Positions 53,694-62,669 of a stretch of 64,000 nucleotides of DNA are shown here, one piece after another. The translations under genes and the position numbers were made by a program. Source of the DNA: Bog-756 sp963828385 (GTDB lineage Bacteria; Actinomycetota; Acidimicrobiia; Acidimicrobiales; RAAP-2); assembly GCA_963828385.1 (NCBI GenBank), contig CAWHEF010000002.1, forward strand, positions 2,790,001 through 2,854,000, read 5' to 3'. Position 1 is the stretch's first letter, and every line of letters begins with the position of its first letter. The notes below the pieces were generated by a model. The model saw only the letters and a program-made list of their open reading frames with translations, made no database searches and was not told the origin of the DNA.

Positions 53694-54613
53694 GGCCGGC
53701 CTTCGTCTGCGGTCTGGCCGCCTGCCGGTGACAGAGTCTCGGCGAGTGGCACCATCGCCTCGAGTTGTTCGAGGTAGTGGGCGAGGGACCGGTGGCTGAA
53801 GCGGACTTGGACACCGGTGGCGCCCGCCGACACCAGCCGGGCCACCGCCCGCCGGGCACCCTCGGGGTCCCCCGACGGGTCGACGGGACGGCCCATCTGG
53901 AGCACCACGTCCAGGTCTCGGGGGCGGGCCGACCACGCCTCGGTCGTCCGTGCTCTGCTGACCATGGTCGCGACGTCGCGGGCGCGGAGACCAAAGGGGA
54001 CCCAGGCGTCGCCGAACTCGACGGCGCGTCGCAGCGACCGGGCCGTCCGTCCCCCGATCCACAGCGGCACCGGGTCCTGGCGGGCGCACGGGTCGACCAC
54101 CATGCCCGAGAACCGGTAGTAGGTGCCTTCGTAGTCGGCCACCCGATGGGAGAGCGACGCCCGCAGGGCACCCAGGGCGTCGTCGGCCCGATCGCCGCGG
54201 TCGTCGAAGGTCGCACCGAGCAGCTCGAACTCCTCGGCGAGGGATCCCACGCCGACCCCGAGGACGAGTCGCCCCCCGCTCACCTGGTCGAGCGTCCCGT
54301 AACGCTTGGCGATCTCCAGCGGGTGGTGGTAGCCGAGGACGAGGACATGGGTGGCGAACCTGATGCGCGAGGTGTGAGCGGAGAGATAACCGAATGTGGC
54401 GAGCGGGTCGTAGTACCGGCTGCCCCGGATGCCGGCAACGGCCTCGGGGACGGCGACGTGCTCGCTGCAGGTCACATGGTCGTAGCCGAGTCGTTCCGCA
54501 GCACTCACCACCGTGGCGACATCCTCGATGGTGCCTTCCTGTTCCCAGGGGGCGGCGAGATCGGGGAGCATGCTGACGACCGGGGTCAGGATGCCGAGCA
54601 GCACCGGGCTCAC
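53690..54613 (-). CDS. LLM-class F420-dependent oxidoreductase (second)
   Basis: The 307-residue TIM-barrel protein has AERLGYDHVTCSEHVAVPEA, SRIRFATHVLVLGYHHPLEI and GGRLVLGVGVGSLAEEF, the usual F420-LLM pattern. It differs clearly from the other LLM gene at 48–49 kb. GTG 54613 is chosen because the longer frame has an unlikely basic N-terminus. It is coupled to the following unknown gene by a GTGA overlap. Confidence 0.85.
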   Translation of the reverse strand: MSPVLLGILTPVVSMLPDLAAPWEQEGTIEDVATVVSAAERLGYDHVTCSEHVAVPEAVAGIRGSRYYDPLATFGYLSAHTSRIRFATHVLVLGYHHPLEIAKRYGTLDQVSGGRLVLGVGVGSLAEEFELLGATFDDRGDRADDALGALRASLSHRVADYEGTYYRFSGMVVDPCARQDPVPLWIGGRTARSLRRAVEFGDAWVPFGLRARDVATMVSRARTTEAWSARPRDLDVVLQMGRPVDPSGDPEGARRAVARLVSAGATGVQVRFSHRSLAHYLEQLEAMVPLAETLSPAGGQTADEGRP

Positions 54614-54653
54614 CGTCGGGGGGTTCCGCGTCTCAGTGGGGTGGCACTTCGGA

Positions 54654-55379
54654 TCATGACCGAGTGCTCGCCGCCATGAGCAAGCTGACGGCATCGATAC
54701 CGGCGCGTGCCGCTCGATGCGATGCACGTCCTGCGGCGATCGCCGTGCGCACGAGCCCGGGGATCCGGCCCGGATGGTGGACGAGGAACGAACACAGCGC
54801 CCGCAGATCTGGGGTGCCGTCGGCCCGGGTCAACCCCATCATCGCCTCGTCGATGGCGTCGTCGCCGGCGCGATCGCTGATCACCCGCAGCGCCGACCAG
54901 GGGACACTTCGCTGACGGCAGACCTCGGCTACCGCCGCCGTCTCCATGTCGAGTGCGATGACCCCCTTGCCGACGAGCCCGGCGATCCGTTCCTCATCAG
55001 TGATGAGATCGTCGCTCGTCCACATCAGCCCGGCGGCCGGGACACCCTCGAGGGGATCGGGACAGTACGCCTCGCCCGTCGTGCCATGCACCACCTCACG
55101 GGGAACGACGAGCGTGCCGATGGGCGCGGCATCGGACACGCCACCGGCGATGCCCACCACCACCACCCGGTCGACCTCGACGGCGTCGAGCAGCCTGGTG
55201 ACACCTGACGCTGCCCGGGCGGTTCCCATCCCGGTCACGATGGCGACGATCGAGCCGCCGGCGAGGCCGCCCGACCGTACCGACAATGACCCCAAGCGGA
55301 TCCTCTTCAGCTTGAGCATCCGAGTCAGCGGGCTCAGCTCCATCGGCAGTGCGCACACGAAAGCCACGCGTCCAGGCAT
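54654..55379 (-). CDS. Phosphorylase-superfamily nucleosidase
   Basis: The 241-residue protein resembles 5'-methylthioadenosine/S-adenosylhomocysteine nucleosidase and related phosphorylases: FVCALPMELSPL at the start, GIAGGVSDAAPIGTLVVP, the substrate-binding ALDMETAAVAEVC and RVISDRAGDDA. It may cleave a nucleoside or act on a hopanoid precursor as some relatives do; no partner gene fixes the choice. ATG 55379 gives a normal start. Confidence 0.78.
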   Translation of the reverse strand: MPGRVAFVCALPMELSPLTRMLKLKRIRLGSLSVRSGGLAGGSIVAIVTGMGTARAASGVTRLLDAVEVDRVVVVGIAGGVSDAAPIGTLVVPREVVHGTTGEAYCPDPLEGVPAAGLMWTSDDLITDEERIAGLVGKGVIALDMETAAVAEVCRQRSVPWSALRVISDRAGDDAIDEAMMGLTRADGTPDLRALCSFLVHHPGRIPGLVRTAIAAGRASHRAARAGIDAVSLLMAASTRS

Positions 55380-55543
55380 CGGGGCTTCACGGTACCGGCC
55401 ATCGGGACCCGGCGCCGCGCCAGGCCCGAGCCCGGCCACAGCCGCCTTTCCCCAGCGGAGCACGCAACCCGGCGGGCGCGACCGGCGACGCCCGACCCGG
55501 TGGGGGCAAGATGTGACGGAGAACAGAGGAGAGTGTCGAACCG

Positions 55544-56347
55544 ATGTGCCTCTTGGTATTCGCATGGCAGGTCGTGCCCGACCACCCGCTGGTTGTGGCG
55601 GCCAATCGCGATGAACGACTCGACCGGCCGGCTGAGCCGTTCGGAATCCTCCGGGAGGGCGAGCCGAAAGTGCTCGGCGGCCGCGACGTCATGGCCGGGG
55701 GCACATGGCTGGCCGCAAACGACCACGGAGTCGTGGCCGGGCTGACCAACCGTCCCTCTCCGGGTGGACGCGACCCGGCGAAACGATCGCGGGGAGAGCT
55801 TCCGCTGCTCGCATGCGACGAGCGGACTGCGGAAGCCGGTGTGGCCAAGCTCGAACGCCGGGTCCGTACCGGGCAGTACAACCCGGCATGGTTGCTGATC
55901 GGTGACCGCCAACAGCTCTTCTATGTGGAACTACCGCTCGACCGCGCACCGCGAACGCGCGTTCTCTCACCAGGGACATACGTGCTCGAGAACGCGCCAC
56001 TGGACTCACCTTCGTGGAAGGTCGATCGCGTCCGATCCCTCCTCGACGCACAGACCAGCACCGAAGCCTCGCTCTGGCATGCCCTGCCTTCTGTGTTGGC
56101 CGACCACCTTGTCCCCTCTGTGGAGGAGCTTGGGCCCTTTGCGGATGACGCTGTCAATCGAAGGCCAGCCACGCTGGCTTCCTGTGTCCATACCGACGAC
56201 TACGGGACTCGGTCGGCGACGCTGATCCGGATCCCAGCTCGGCGTGGATCCTTCCCCGAGCTCGGAGTGTCCGACGGCCCGTCGTGCACGACTCCCTTCG
56301 TCGACGCCACCCACCTCTGGGAGAGCCAACTGGCCGTCCACAACTGA
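55544..56347 (+). CDS. NRDE/TANGO2-family protein
   Basis: The 267-residue product starts MCLLVFAWQVVP, with the conserved Cys at position 2, and has the name-giving AANRDERLDRP, then GGRDVMAGGTWLAAN and GLTNRPSP. Cys2 could become an N-terminal nucleophile after Met removal. The family's activity is poorly known; human TANGO2 is linked to haem or lipid metabolism. It lies divergent from the nucleosidase and before tRNA-Ser. Confidence 0.87.
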   Translation: MCLLVFAWQVVPDHPLVVAANRDERLDRPAEPFGILREGEPKVLGGRDVMAGGTWLAANDHGVVAGLTNRPSPGGRDPAKRSRGELPLLACDERTAEAGVAKLERRVRTGQYNPAWLLIGDRQQLFYVELPLDRAPRTRVLSPGTYVLENAPLDSPSWKVDRVRSLLDAQTSTEASLWHALPSVLADHLVPSVEELGPFADDAVNRRPATLASCVHTDDYGTRSATLIRIPARRGSFPELGVSDGPSCTTPFVDATHLWESQLAVHN

Positions 56348-56432
56348 CGGCGTCGGTCGCCGGCGCCTCCGCCGCGCTTGTTGGTGCTCCCTCGTCGAAT
56401 GAGGCCCGACCGAAGGGGCTAGCCTTTCGACC

Positions 56433-56518
56433 GGAGGGATGCGAGAGTGGCCGAATCGGACGGTCTCGAAAACCGTTGTGCCCCCTGGGTACCGTGGGTT
56501 CGAATCCCACTCCCTCCG
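56433..56518 (+). tRNA. tRNA-Ser (anticodon CGA)
   Basis: The acceptor stem GGAGGGA pairs with TCCCTCC, the anticodon loop is CTCGAAA, a long variable arm follows, and the T-arm is GGGTTCGAATCCC. The discriminator is G and no CCA is encoded. Confidence 0.96.
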
Positions 56519-56565
56519 CTGCTGGTCTGAGCGTATTTCTGATCCGGACCCCCGCCAGTGCGCAG

Positions 56566-57333
56566 CTATCCGAGCGATAGCCGCTGCTCGGCGGAGCGGA
56601 GCCCGATGAGGGCGACGAGGCCGAACGCAGCCGCAAAACTCAACAACATCAATGTCGGGATGAGGGCTGAGCGAAGCCCTTGGCCGTCGAGGATGAGTCC
56701 GTTGAACCCTCGCATGGCCCAATACTGCGGTGTTGCCGGGGCGACATGGTGCACCCAAGCCGGAAGGGTGGCGAGGGGCATCAACGCTCCTCCCAAGGCG
56801 CCGAGACCTACTGGGGCGATGTTGCCGATCGCGTTGAGCTGTTGGACGGTTCGAACAACGGCGGTGATTCCCAGACCCATCGCGATGACGGTTACGACCA
56901 ACGCTGATGCAATCAGAACGACGCCCAAGGCTGACCCTTTGATCCGCAGTCCATAGGCTGCAGTCCCAACTCCGAAGACGACAAGCATCTGCAAGAGGCC
57001 GAGCACGAGGATGGGAAGAACTTTGCCGAGCAGAATCTGAGCCTGAGACGTACCGCTCGCCCGCAGGCGAACCCAGGTTGCCCAACCGTGCTCCCGGAGG
57101 AACGAGAGCCCGACGAGGCCCGGAAGGTAGAAGACAAAGGTGACCGCCTGGGCAGGCACGCTGAAGTCAGCACCCGAAGCACCCGGATGCCCGGTAAGCA
57201 CGAGAATGAACCGGATGCCGCCGCGCATGAGCCCCACCAAGATCAACGGGATGAGGAAGACCAGGACGAGCCATGCCGGATCACTCCGAAGGAGCCGGAG
57301 CTCGTTGCCGACAATCCTCAGGCTACGCCGCAT
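56566..57333 (-). CDS. ABC-2 type transporter permease
   Basis: The 255-residue protein has six hydrophobic segments and starts MRRSLRIVGNELRLLRSDPA. The ABC-2 pattern is seen in VRLRASGTSQAQILLGKVLP and the conserved GLGALGGALMPLATLPAWV. It overlaps the ATPase gene by 11 bp, so the two form one exporter. The substrate is unknown; a drug or lipid export role is typical when a TetR gene is divergent. Confidence 0.88.
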   Translation of the reverse strand: MRRSLRIVGNELRLLRSDPAWLVLVFLIPLILVGLMRGGIRFILVLTGHPGASGADFSVPAQAVTFVFYLPGLVGLSFLREHGWATWVRLRASGTSQAQILLGKVLPILVLGLLQMLVVFGVGTAAYGLRIKGSALGVVLIASALVVTVIAMGLGITAVVRTVQQLNAIGNIAPVGLGALGGALMPLATLPAWVHHVAPATPQYWAMRGFNGLILDGQGLRSALIPTLMLLSFAAAFGLVALIGLRSAEQRLSLG

Positions 57334-58252
57334 CGCGGTCTTCTGATTCGTGGAAGCGACGTCCGGTCAGATTGAGGAACACGCTCTCGAGACTGGGTCG
57401 GGAGATGCTGATGCCATCCAACCGGTTGATATCGACATCCAGCTTGTTGAGAATTTGAGCGGCAACGACCGCTGGTGCCGGCGTGGACACGCAGAGGCGA
57501 TCACATTCCGTCTGAATGCACAGTCCGTCGAGGTCCACAGATGGTACCGGGCCCTTGAACCGAAGCTCGAGCTCTCCCGACGCGTGCGCGGTGATCAGGT
57601 GCTCGACCGATCCGCGGGCAATGACTCGACCTTCGTCGACGAGAACCACGAACGCATCTAGAGCCTCGACCTCGGGAAGATAATGCGTGGTGTACACAAT
57701 GGCGGTTCCGCTCGCTGCGAGATCCTGTACCAGTTCCATCAGTGCAATGCGGGTCTCGAGATCTGCGCCGACGGTAGGTTCATCCAGCATCAGGAGGGGA
57801 GGCCGTGCGATCATGGCGACGGCGGTGTGCGCACGGCGCTTCTCACCTCCCGACAGGTCCCGACATGGTCGGGACCTCAGTGCCTCAAGGAGGAGCGCTT
57901 CGCTGACTTCCGCGATCCGCCGATCCAACCGGCGGCGACGCAGACCAGCCAGTCCTCCGAAGAAACGGAGGTTTTCCTCCACGGTGAGCGGCTCGTAGAG
58001 ACCGGTGCTCTGAGGTGCGAAGCCGATGCTTCTCTGCGCTCGAAGAGGGTCCCGCGCCAGATCGGATCCGTTCACCCGCACCGTTCCGGCGTCGGCTCGA
58101 AGGAGACCGGCGACGATGGAGATCAGGGTCGTCTTACCGGCTCCGTTGGGTCCGAGAAGGCCCACGATCTGCCCCGGAGCCACAGTGAGGTCGACGTCTC
58201 GAACGGCCTGATGCTGACCGTACGACTTGCTGACCCCGGCCACCTCCAGCAT
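57323..58252 (-). CDS. ABC transporter ATP-binding protein
   Basis: From ATG 58252 the 309-residue protein has Walker A LLGPNGAGKTTLISIVAGLL, signature DLSGGEKRRAHTAVAMIAR, Walker B LLMLDEPTVGADLETRI and the switch His in YTTHYLPEVEAL. The C-terminal 80 residues form the extra domain of drug-export ATPases of the DrrA type. It partners the ABC-2 permease and is divergent from a TetR gene. Confidence 0.92.
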   Translation of the reverse strand: MLEVAGVSKSYGQHQAVRDVDLTVAPGQIVGLLGPNGAGKTTLISIVAGLLRADAGTVRVNGSDLARDPLRAQRSIGFAPQSTGLYEPLTVEENLRFFGGLAGLRRRRLDRRIAEVSEALLLEALRSRPCRDLSGGEKRRAHTAVAMIARPPLLMLDEPTVGADLETRIALMELVQDLAASGTAIVYTTHYLPEVEALDAFVVLVDEGRVIARGSVEHLITAHASGELELRFKGPVPSVDLDGLCIQTECDRLCVSTPAPAVVAAQILNKLDVDINRLDGISISRPSLESVFLNLTGRRFHESEDRDAA

Positions 58253-58353
58253 CACCGGCGTAGAGCCCGAACGGCCGGGCAACTGCCGCGTCACCTCTGG
58301 CTCCGAGCCCACGGCGGCCACACGTCCCCTCACGAGCCCAACTCGACGTAGTA

Positions 58354-58382
58354 TCTGAGATTCAGAGATGTATTCAGGATAC
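58354..58382. promoter_or_regulatory. Inverted repeats between ABC exporter and TetR gene (putative operator)
   Basis: TCTGA-GAT-TCAGA (58354–58366) is a perfect 5-bp inverted repeat, followed by GTAT-TCAGG-ATAC (58370–58382). They lie in the divergent region, 50–80 bp before the TetR start, where a TetR dimer would repress both genes. Confidence 0.5.
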
Positions 58383-58431
58383 GATAGTGGATGCACAGTG
58401 TCAACCCATCTTGCAGGAGGGAGGCCGGCCG

Positions 58432-59052
58432 ATGACTGCTGAGAAGTGGACCCTCGAACGCCGTCGGCAGCTCACCCGAGAGGCCCTGGTTGCATCGGCC
58501 CGGGATGTGTTCGCCCAACGAGGTTTCCATGCAGCGTCGCTGGAGGAGATCGCTGAGGCCGCGGGGTTCACCCGCGGCGCCGTCTACTCGAACTTCGAGA
58601 ACAAAGAGGACCTTTTCTTCGCCGTCCTTGATCGGCACGTGGAGATCCAGCTCGCCGCCTTCGATGCATTTTTCGAGGACTCTGGTGGTCCCGTGGCCGC
58701 ACCTGATGAAGAAGTGGCGCGGGTGTGGAGACAGCTCGCTGCCGGAAGTGATCCCGAGTGGGTTGCGCTAAGCCTCGAGTTTCGGCTGTACGCGCTCCGC
58801 AACCCAGATGTCCGAGACCGGTTCCTCGCTCGCTATCACGACTACCGAGACCAGATCGTGGGTTATTTGTCAGGGGTTCTGGAAGGCCTCGATCGGGAGC
58901 TGCTGATACCAGTCCCCGATCTCGCCGCCATCGTGGACTGGGGTGCGGGCGGCATCATGGAGCTCGGACTCATCGATCCCGACCAGGCCCACGTGCTCCG
59001 GACGTTCCTCGACGTCCTCAACCACGGAGCGTTCGGTCAAAGCCCCCGCTGA
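58432..59052 (+). CDS. TetR-family transcriptional regulator
   Basis: The 206-residue protein has the N-terminal helix-turn-helix ASLEEIAEAAGFTRGAVYSN near residues 35–55 and a helical ligand-binding domain. The start at ATG 58432 is preferred over 58387 because of GGAGGGAGG about ten bases upstream. It probably represses the divergent ABC exporter and itself. Confidence 0.92.
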   Translation: MTAEKWTLERRRQLTREALVASARDVFAQRGFHAASLEEIAEAAGFTRGAVYSNFENKEDLFFAVLDRHVEIQLAAFDAFFEDSGGPVAAPDEEVARVWRQLAAGSDPEWVALSLEFRLYALRNPDVRDRFLARYHDYRDQIVGYLSGVLEGLDRELLIPVPDLAAIVDWGAGGIMELGLIDPDQAHVLRTFLDVLNHGAFGQSPR

Positions 59053-59223
59053 CCGAGATGGCGCCCTCGGTGAGGAGCCGGCAAGGTCGACCTCCGACCG
59101 AACCGCCACGACCAAATCAATCATGAAGGTGCGGTCCAGAAGAAGGCATATCCGGACTCGTCCGAACGCCCCAGCTGCCAGCCGCCAGTTGTGATGGTGC
59201 GTGCTCCGCTGGGAAGCCGGGTT

Positions 59224-59874
59224 TCAGTCGACGACCTGGGCCTGACGGTGGTGGTTGCCGAGGATGCCTTGACCGCTCAGGGACACGGCTTGGGAACGAT
59301 TGCGCACGTCCAGCTTGCTATACAGATGGCTCAGGTGCGTCTTCACTGTGTTCTCGCTCACATAGAGGTGATCGCCAAGCTCGCGATTGGTCATCCCGGT
59401 GGAGAGTAACGACAGAAGTTCGCTCTCGCGCACGGTAAGGCCCATCTCGCGTCCGGGCCATCGCAGAGCGTCGTCAATGGCAGCCCGCTGGGTCCGTTCC
59501 GTCAAGACGATGCGCTCACCACGTGCTACCCCGATGATGCCTTCGATGATCTCTTGCGATGGGATAGCCTTCGAGATGAACCCCTGTGCGCCGGCGCGCA
59601 TCGCTCGACGAACCGCCTGGGGCTGGTCGGAGAAGCTGAAGACCACGACCGCGCCGTTCTGCGGGTCGGAGGCCAACTTGCGCACCCGAACCTCGAGGTC
59701 CTCGACCGCCCCGTACGTGTCGAGGAGAGTGACGTCCACCCGCCGCCTCGGCTCGGTCCTCACGTCGAGCTCGACCACGTTGATCTTCGGCTTGCTGGGT
59801 TTGAGAAGGGAGCGAAGACCCTCGACGACGATGGCGTAATCGTTGACGAGAGCAACCTGGATCGGGTTTGTCAT
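59224..59874 (-). CDS. LuxR-type response regulator with a degenerate acidic pocket
   Basis: The 216-residue protein has a receiver domain (VALVNDYAIVVEGLRSLL, phosphoacceptor-like Asp in VTLLDTYG, Lys in GFISKAIPS) and a C-terminal LuxR helix-turn-helix (LTVRESELLSLLSTGMTNRE, then VSENTVKTHLSHLYSKL). The usual acidic pair at the N-terminus is reduced to Asn-Asp, so phosphorylation may be weak or absent. No histidine kinase gene is adjacent. ATG 59874 is chosen because the longer frame lacks receiver features. Confidence 0.87.
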   Translation of the reverse strand: MTNPIQVALVNDYAIVVEGLRSLLKPSKPKINVVELDVRTEPRRRVDVTLLDTYGAVEDLEVRVRKLASDPQNGAVVVFSFSDQPQAVRRAMRAGAQGFISKAIPSQEIIEGIIGVARGERIVLTERTQRAAIDDALRWPGREMGLTVRESELLSLLSTGMTNRELGDHLYVSENTVKTHLSHLYSKLDVRNRSQAVSLSGQGILGNHHRQAQVVD

Positions 59875-60070
59875 CGACAGTGGGAGAACCGTTTCTCGGC
59901 AGGGCCGGCCCGGTCTCCAGCCTAGCGCGGCTCGAATCACCTGATCGGGTGATTGACGACGGGGTAGCGGGTCGAGCAGGCTGATGGCATCGAGCCGCCC
60001 GTCGCGCTCCGTGAGCGCCGGTGCGGATCCCGACGAGAGGAAGCTCCTCTCGTCGACAGCAAGGAGTGGA

Positions 60071-60244
60071 ATGGCAACCAGGGACAAAGCCGCCAACAAG
60101 GCGAAGGACGTCAAGGGCAGGGCCAAAGAGGCCGCCGGCGACGCAACCGGAAACGACAGGCTCAAGGCCGAAGGTCGCGGTGACCGGGCCAAGGGCAACC
60201 TCAAGCAAGCCGGCGAAAAGGTCAAAGATGCGCTCAGGAAGTAA
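60071..60244 (+). CDS. CsbD-family stress protein
   Basis: The 57-residue hydrophilic protein starts MATRDKAANKAKDVKGRAKE and repeats KGxxKEAAGxATGNDRLKAEG-like segments rich in Lys, Ala and Gly. This is the CsbD family of general stress proteins. AAGGAG precedes the ATG by five bases. Function at molecular level is unknown. Confidence 0.88.
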   Translation: MATRDKAANKAKDVKGRAKEAAGDATGNDRLKAEGRGDRAKGNLKQAGEKVKDALRK

Positions 60245-60309
60245 CTGCCAACAGCGGTCGTCCTGCTGGTATCGAGTTCCCGGCTGCACGATCGAGGAGG
60301 GCTGACAGG

Positions 60310-60474
60310 ATGGCAATGATCCTGCTCGTGTTGCTCTTGGTGCTGATCTTTGCCGGGGCCGGCATCGCCCTCCACATACTGTGGATCATCGCCGCCGTAC
60401 TGCTGCTCATCTGGATTCTCGGCTTTCTGGTTTCCGGAGCCGAACACAGCTGGTATCGGGTCAAAAGGCGCTAA
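60310..60474 (+). CDS. Small hydrophobic membrane protein (54 residues)
   Basis: The product starts MAMILLVLLLVLIFAGAGIA and has two short membrane segments ending WILGFLVSGAEHSWYRVKRR. It resembles the lmo0937-type tiny membrane proteins often found beside CsbD genes. AGGAGG lies about 15 bases upstream. It lies 65 bp after csbD on the same strand, so the two are probably cotranscribed. Confidence 0.7.
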   Translation: MAMILLVLLLVLIFAGAGIALHILWIIAAVLLLIWILGFLVSGAEHSWYRVKRR

Positions 60475-60501
60475 GGCCGAGTTAGGGGGCCGCCGCGCAA
60501 G

Positions 60502-61647
60502 TCATCGGCGGCTGTGGAGAACGCGCTGTTCCCGTCTAGATGAACGGGACCGGAGATTTCGCGCCCTTCCTCCCGCTCCCGAGTCGATCGTCGTCTGAAC
60601 AGATCCGGCTACGACGCTGCCGTACGGCTGCCCGTTGATGGTGACGATCGAGGTCGAGTCGGCCGTGCCGAGAGGCGCGGAGAGACTTCCGCCCGAGAAG
60701 GTCAGGTGCGCACCGTCCGCTGCCTTCCAGAGCGGTGCGGAAGACGGCTTGCCCTGGGCGTTGAGCTGGCGGGTGAACGTTTCGTTGTTGAAGGTGACGG
60801 TCATGTCGCGGACTGAGACTCCGGAAATGGCCTTCGGGGTTACGGCGAGGCTCCCTCCGGTGAAGGTGAGGCCGTAGGGCTGGGGCCTCTTGTTGCGGAT
60901 CAGGATCTGCCCGGTAAAGGCGGAGTCGTTCACGTTCACAGGCCCGGTCAGTGATTCCCCGAAGACGAATCCCTGCCATGAGCAGCTGGTGAACGTGAGG
61001 TTCCCGGCCCCGACGGCCTTGATGTCGGACTCGAAGTCGATGCTCGCCTGACCCGTGTTGCCGATGGTTACGTTCGAGAACGTCGAGTCGGTCACGTCCG
61101 ATGGACTGATGCCGTCCCGGCCGCAGTTGCTGCCGTCAAAGCCGTTGACTGTTGTCTGGTCGGGCGTCCAGTCTTTCGGTGCCGCTGCCCACAGCTCGAG
61201 GCAATCGCCGAACGTGTTGCTGACGGAGTCGAGCAGGATCGAGACCTGCTGTGCGTTCACCAACTTGATGCCGGCCTGTCCAACCAGGTGAGCGTGATAG
61301 CCGCCACCCTCGTTGCCGCCGATGATGGTCAGGCCCGCCAGCGTGACGTTGTCGGATTCGACCTTCACAACCGGCTGGAATCCGCCCCTCGAAGGCTTGG
61401 AGGTACTCAGGTCCTCGAGGGTGGCGTCCTCGAGTGTGACCGGTTTGGTCAGGTCGAGCCCTGCCGGGACGAGATAGCACTGCCCGCCCCCATCCCAGAT
61501 CGCTCCGGAAGGCAGAACGGCGATGGCATCGGCAGGGCTACCGTTGCAACTGCCGGTCGCCGAAGCCGGTGGCGCATCGGCGAGATATGCCCCCCAGACC
61601 GTGAAGACGACGAGCGCGGCGACGAGATGGGTATGGCGGCGAATCAT
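60502..61647 (-). CDS. Secreted parallel beta-helix-like protein
   Basis: The 381-residue product has a signal peptide (MIRRHTHLVAALVVFTVWGA, cleavage near ASA) and then rows of NVTLAGLTIIGGN, NVTIGNTGQASIDF and similar turns typical of right-handed beta-helix (pectate-lyase-like) proteins. No catalytic residues could be assigned. The C-terminal 35 residues are Arg/Ser-rich, and a frameshift near 60560 could give a shorter end at 60536. GGAG lies nine bases before ATG 61647. Confidence 0.72.
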   Translation of the reverse strand: MIRRHTHLVAALVVFTVWGAYLADAPPASATGSCNGSPADAIAVLPSGAIWDGGGQCYLVPAGLDLTKPVTLEDATLEDLSTSKPSRGGFQPVVKVESDNVTLAGLTIIGGNEGGGYHAHLVGQAGIKLVNAQQVSILLDSVSNTFGDCLELWAAAPKDWTPDQTTVNGFDGSNCGRDGISPSDVTDSTFSNVTIGNTGQASIDFESDIKAVGAGNLTFTSCSWQGFVFGESLTGPVNVNDSAFTGQILIRNKRPQPYGLTFTGGSLAVTPKAISGVSVRDMTVTFNNETFTRQLNAQGKPSSAPLWKAADGAHLTFSGGSLSAPLGTADSTSIVTINGQPYGSVVAGSVQTTIDSGAGGRARNLRSRSSRREQRVLHSRR

Positions 61648-61938
61648 GGCTGCGCTCCTGTGAAGTAAGAGCCAGGTCCGTCCCGCCATCCGGCCCGGGC
61701 GGGCTCGGTTGCGAAGTGGAAATCCACGGCACGTGATCGGTGGTGGGCCCAGCCGAAGGTCGGCGCGGTCCATCCGCCCCCGTGTGTCCGACGTGGACGT
61801 GGATCATCCCGTCTTCTGCATCGGCCGAAAGCGGCGACCTATTGAGGGCTGATCCGCACCAGATTTGGCAGTGCTGCTGACCCTTGGGGGCGCTACCGGG
61901 TCAGGTCCAGCGGGCAGAACCGTCGGTTGCCGCGGTCG

Positions 61939-62607
61939 TCACTCCAGTACCAGAGCCACAGCGAACCCGTCGTATCCCTTGACGCCCACCGTCTGGATCT
62001 CGGTGGCACTCACCCGCCGCTCTTCGGAGAGCAGGTCGTTGAGTCGTCTCGTTCCCAGCACATCGGGCTCGGTTCGCTCAGGATCGACGACCGCCCCGTT
62101 GCGGACGACGTTGTCGACAACGATGACGCTACCTGGCCTGGTCAGTCGCAGTGCCCACTCGAGGTACGCGGAGTTGTTCTCCTTGTCGGCATCGATGAAC
62201 ACGAAGTCGAAGGGTGGGACCGCCTCTGTCGTCAGAACTTCCAGCGAGTCGACGGCGCGCCCGATGCGAATCTCCACCATGTCGGAGAGACCCGCCCGTT
62301 CAATGTTCGCCCAGGCGATCTCCGCATGTTTTGGTACGAGCTCGAGGGTAACGAGCCGGCCTTCCGCCGGAAGGCCCCGTGCCAGCCAGATGGTGCTGTA
62401 TCCGCCGAGCGTGCCCACCTCGAGAACGCGGCTCGCACCACAGATCCTCACCAGGAGTTGCAGGAGTTTCCCCTGGTTCGGGGCAACATTGATGGGCGGC
62501 AGCCCACCCTTGCTGCTCGCTTCGAGCGCAGCGTCGAGCGCCGGGTCCGGCGGTACAAGCCGATCGGAGATGTACCGGTCGACGTCTGCCCACAGTTGGT
62601 TGTCCAT
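61939..62607 (-). CDS. SAM-dependent O-methyltransferase (caffeoyl-CoA-like)
   Basis: The 222-residue protein has motif I VLEVGTLGGYSTIWLARGL, the metal-binding FVFIDADKENNSAYLEW and IVVDNVVRNGAVVDP, matching the class of cation-dependent O-methyltransferases. Substrates in bacteria are usually catechol-like or antibiotic intermediates. ATG 62607 is supported by a normal N-terminus (MDNQLWADVDRYISDRL). Confidence 0.9.
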   Translation of the reverse strand: MDNQLWADVDRYISDRLVPPDPALDAALEASSKGGLPPINVAPNQGKLLQLLVRICGASRVLEVGTLGGYSTIWLARGLPAEGRLVTLELVPKHAEIAWANIERAGLSDMVEIRIGRAVDSLEVLTTEAVPPFDFVFIDADKENNSAYLEWALRLTRPGSVIVVDNVVRNGAVVDPERTEPDVLGTRRLNDLLSEERRVSATEIQTVGVKGYDGFAVALVLE

Positions 62608-62669
62608 CTGTTCGAGCTCCTTCTCGCTGCACACGGCGTCGTGTGGTCGTGTCGAGCGTAGGCGTCCGG

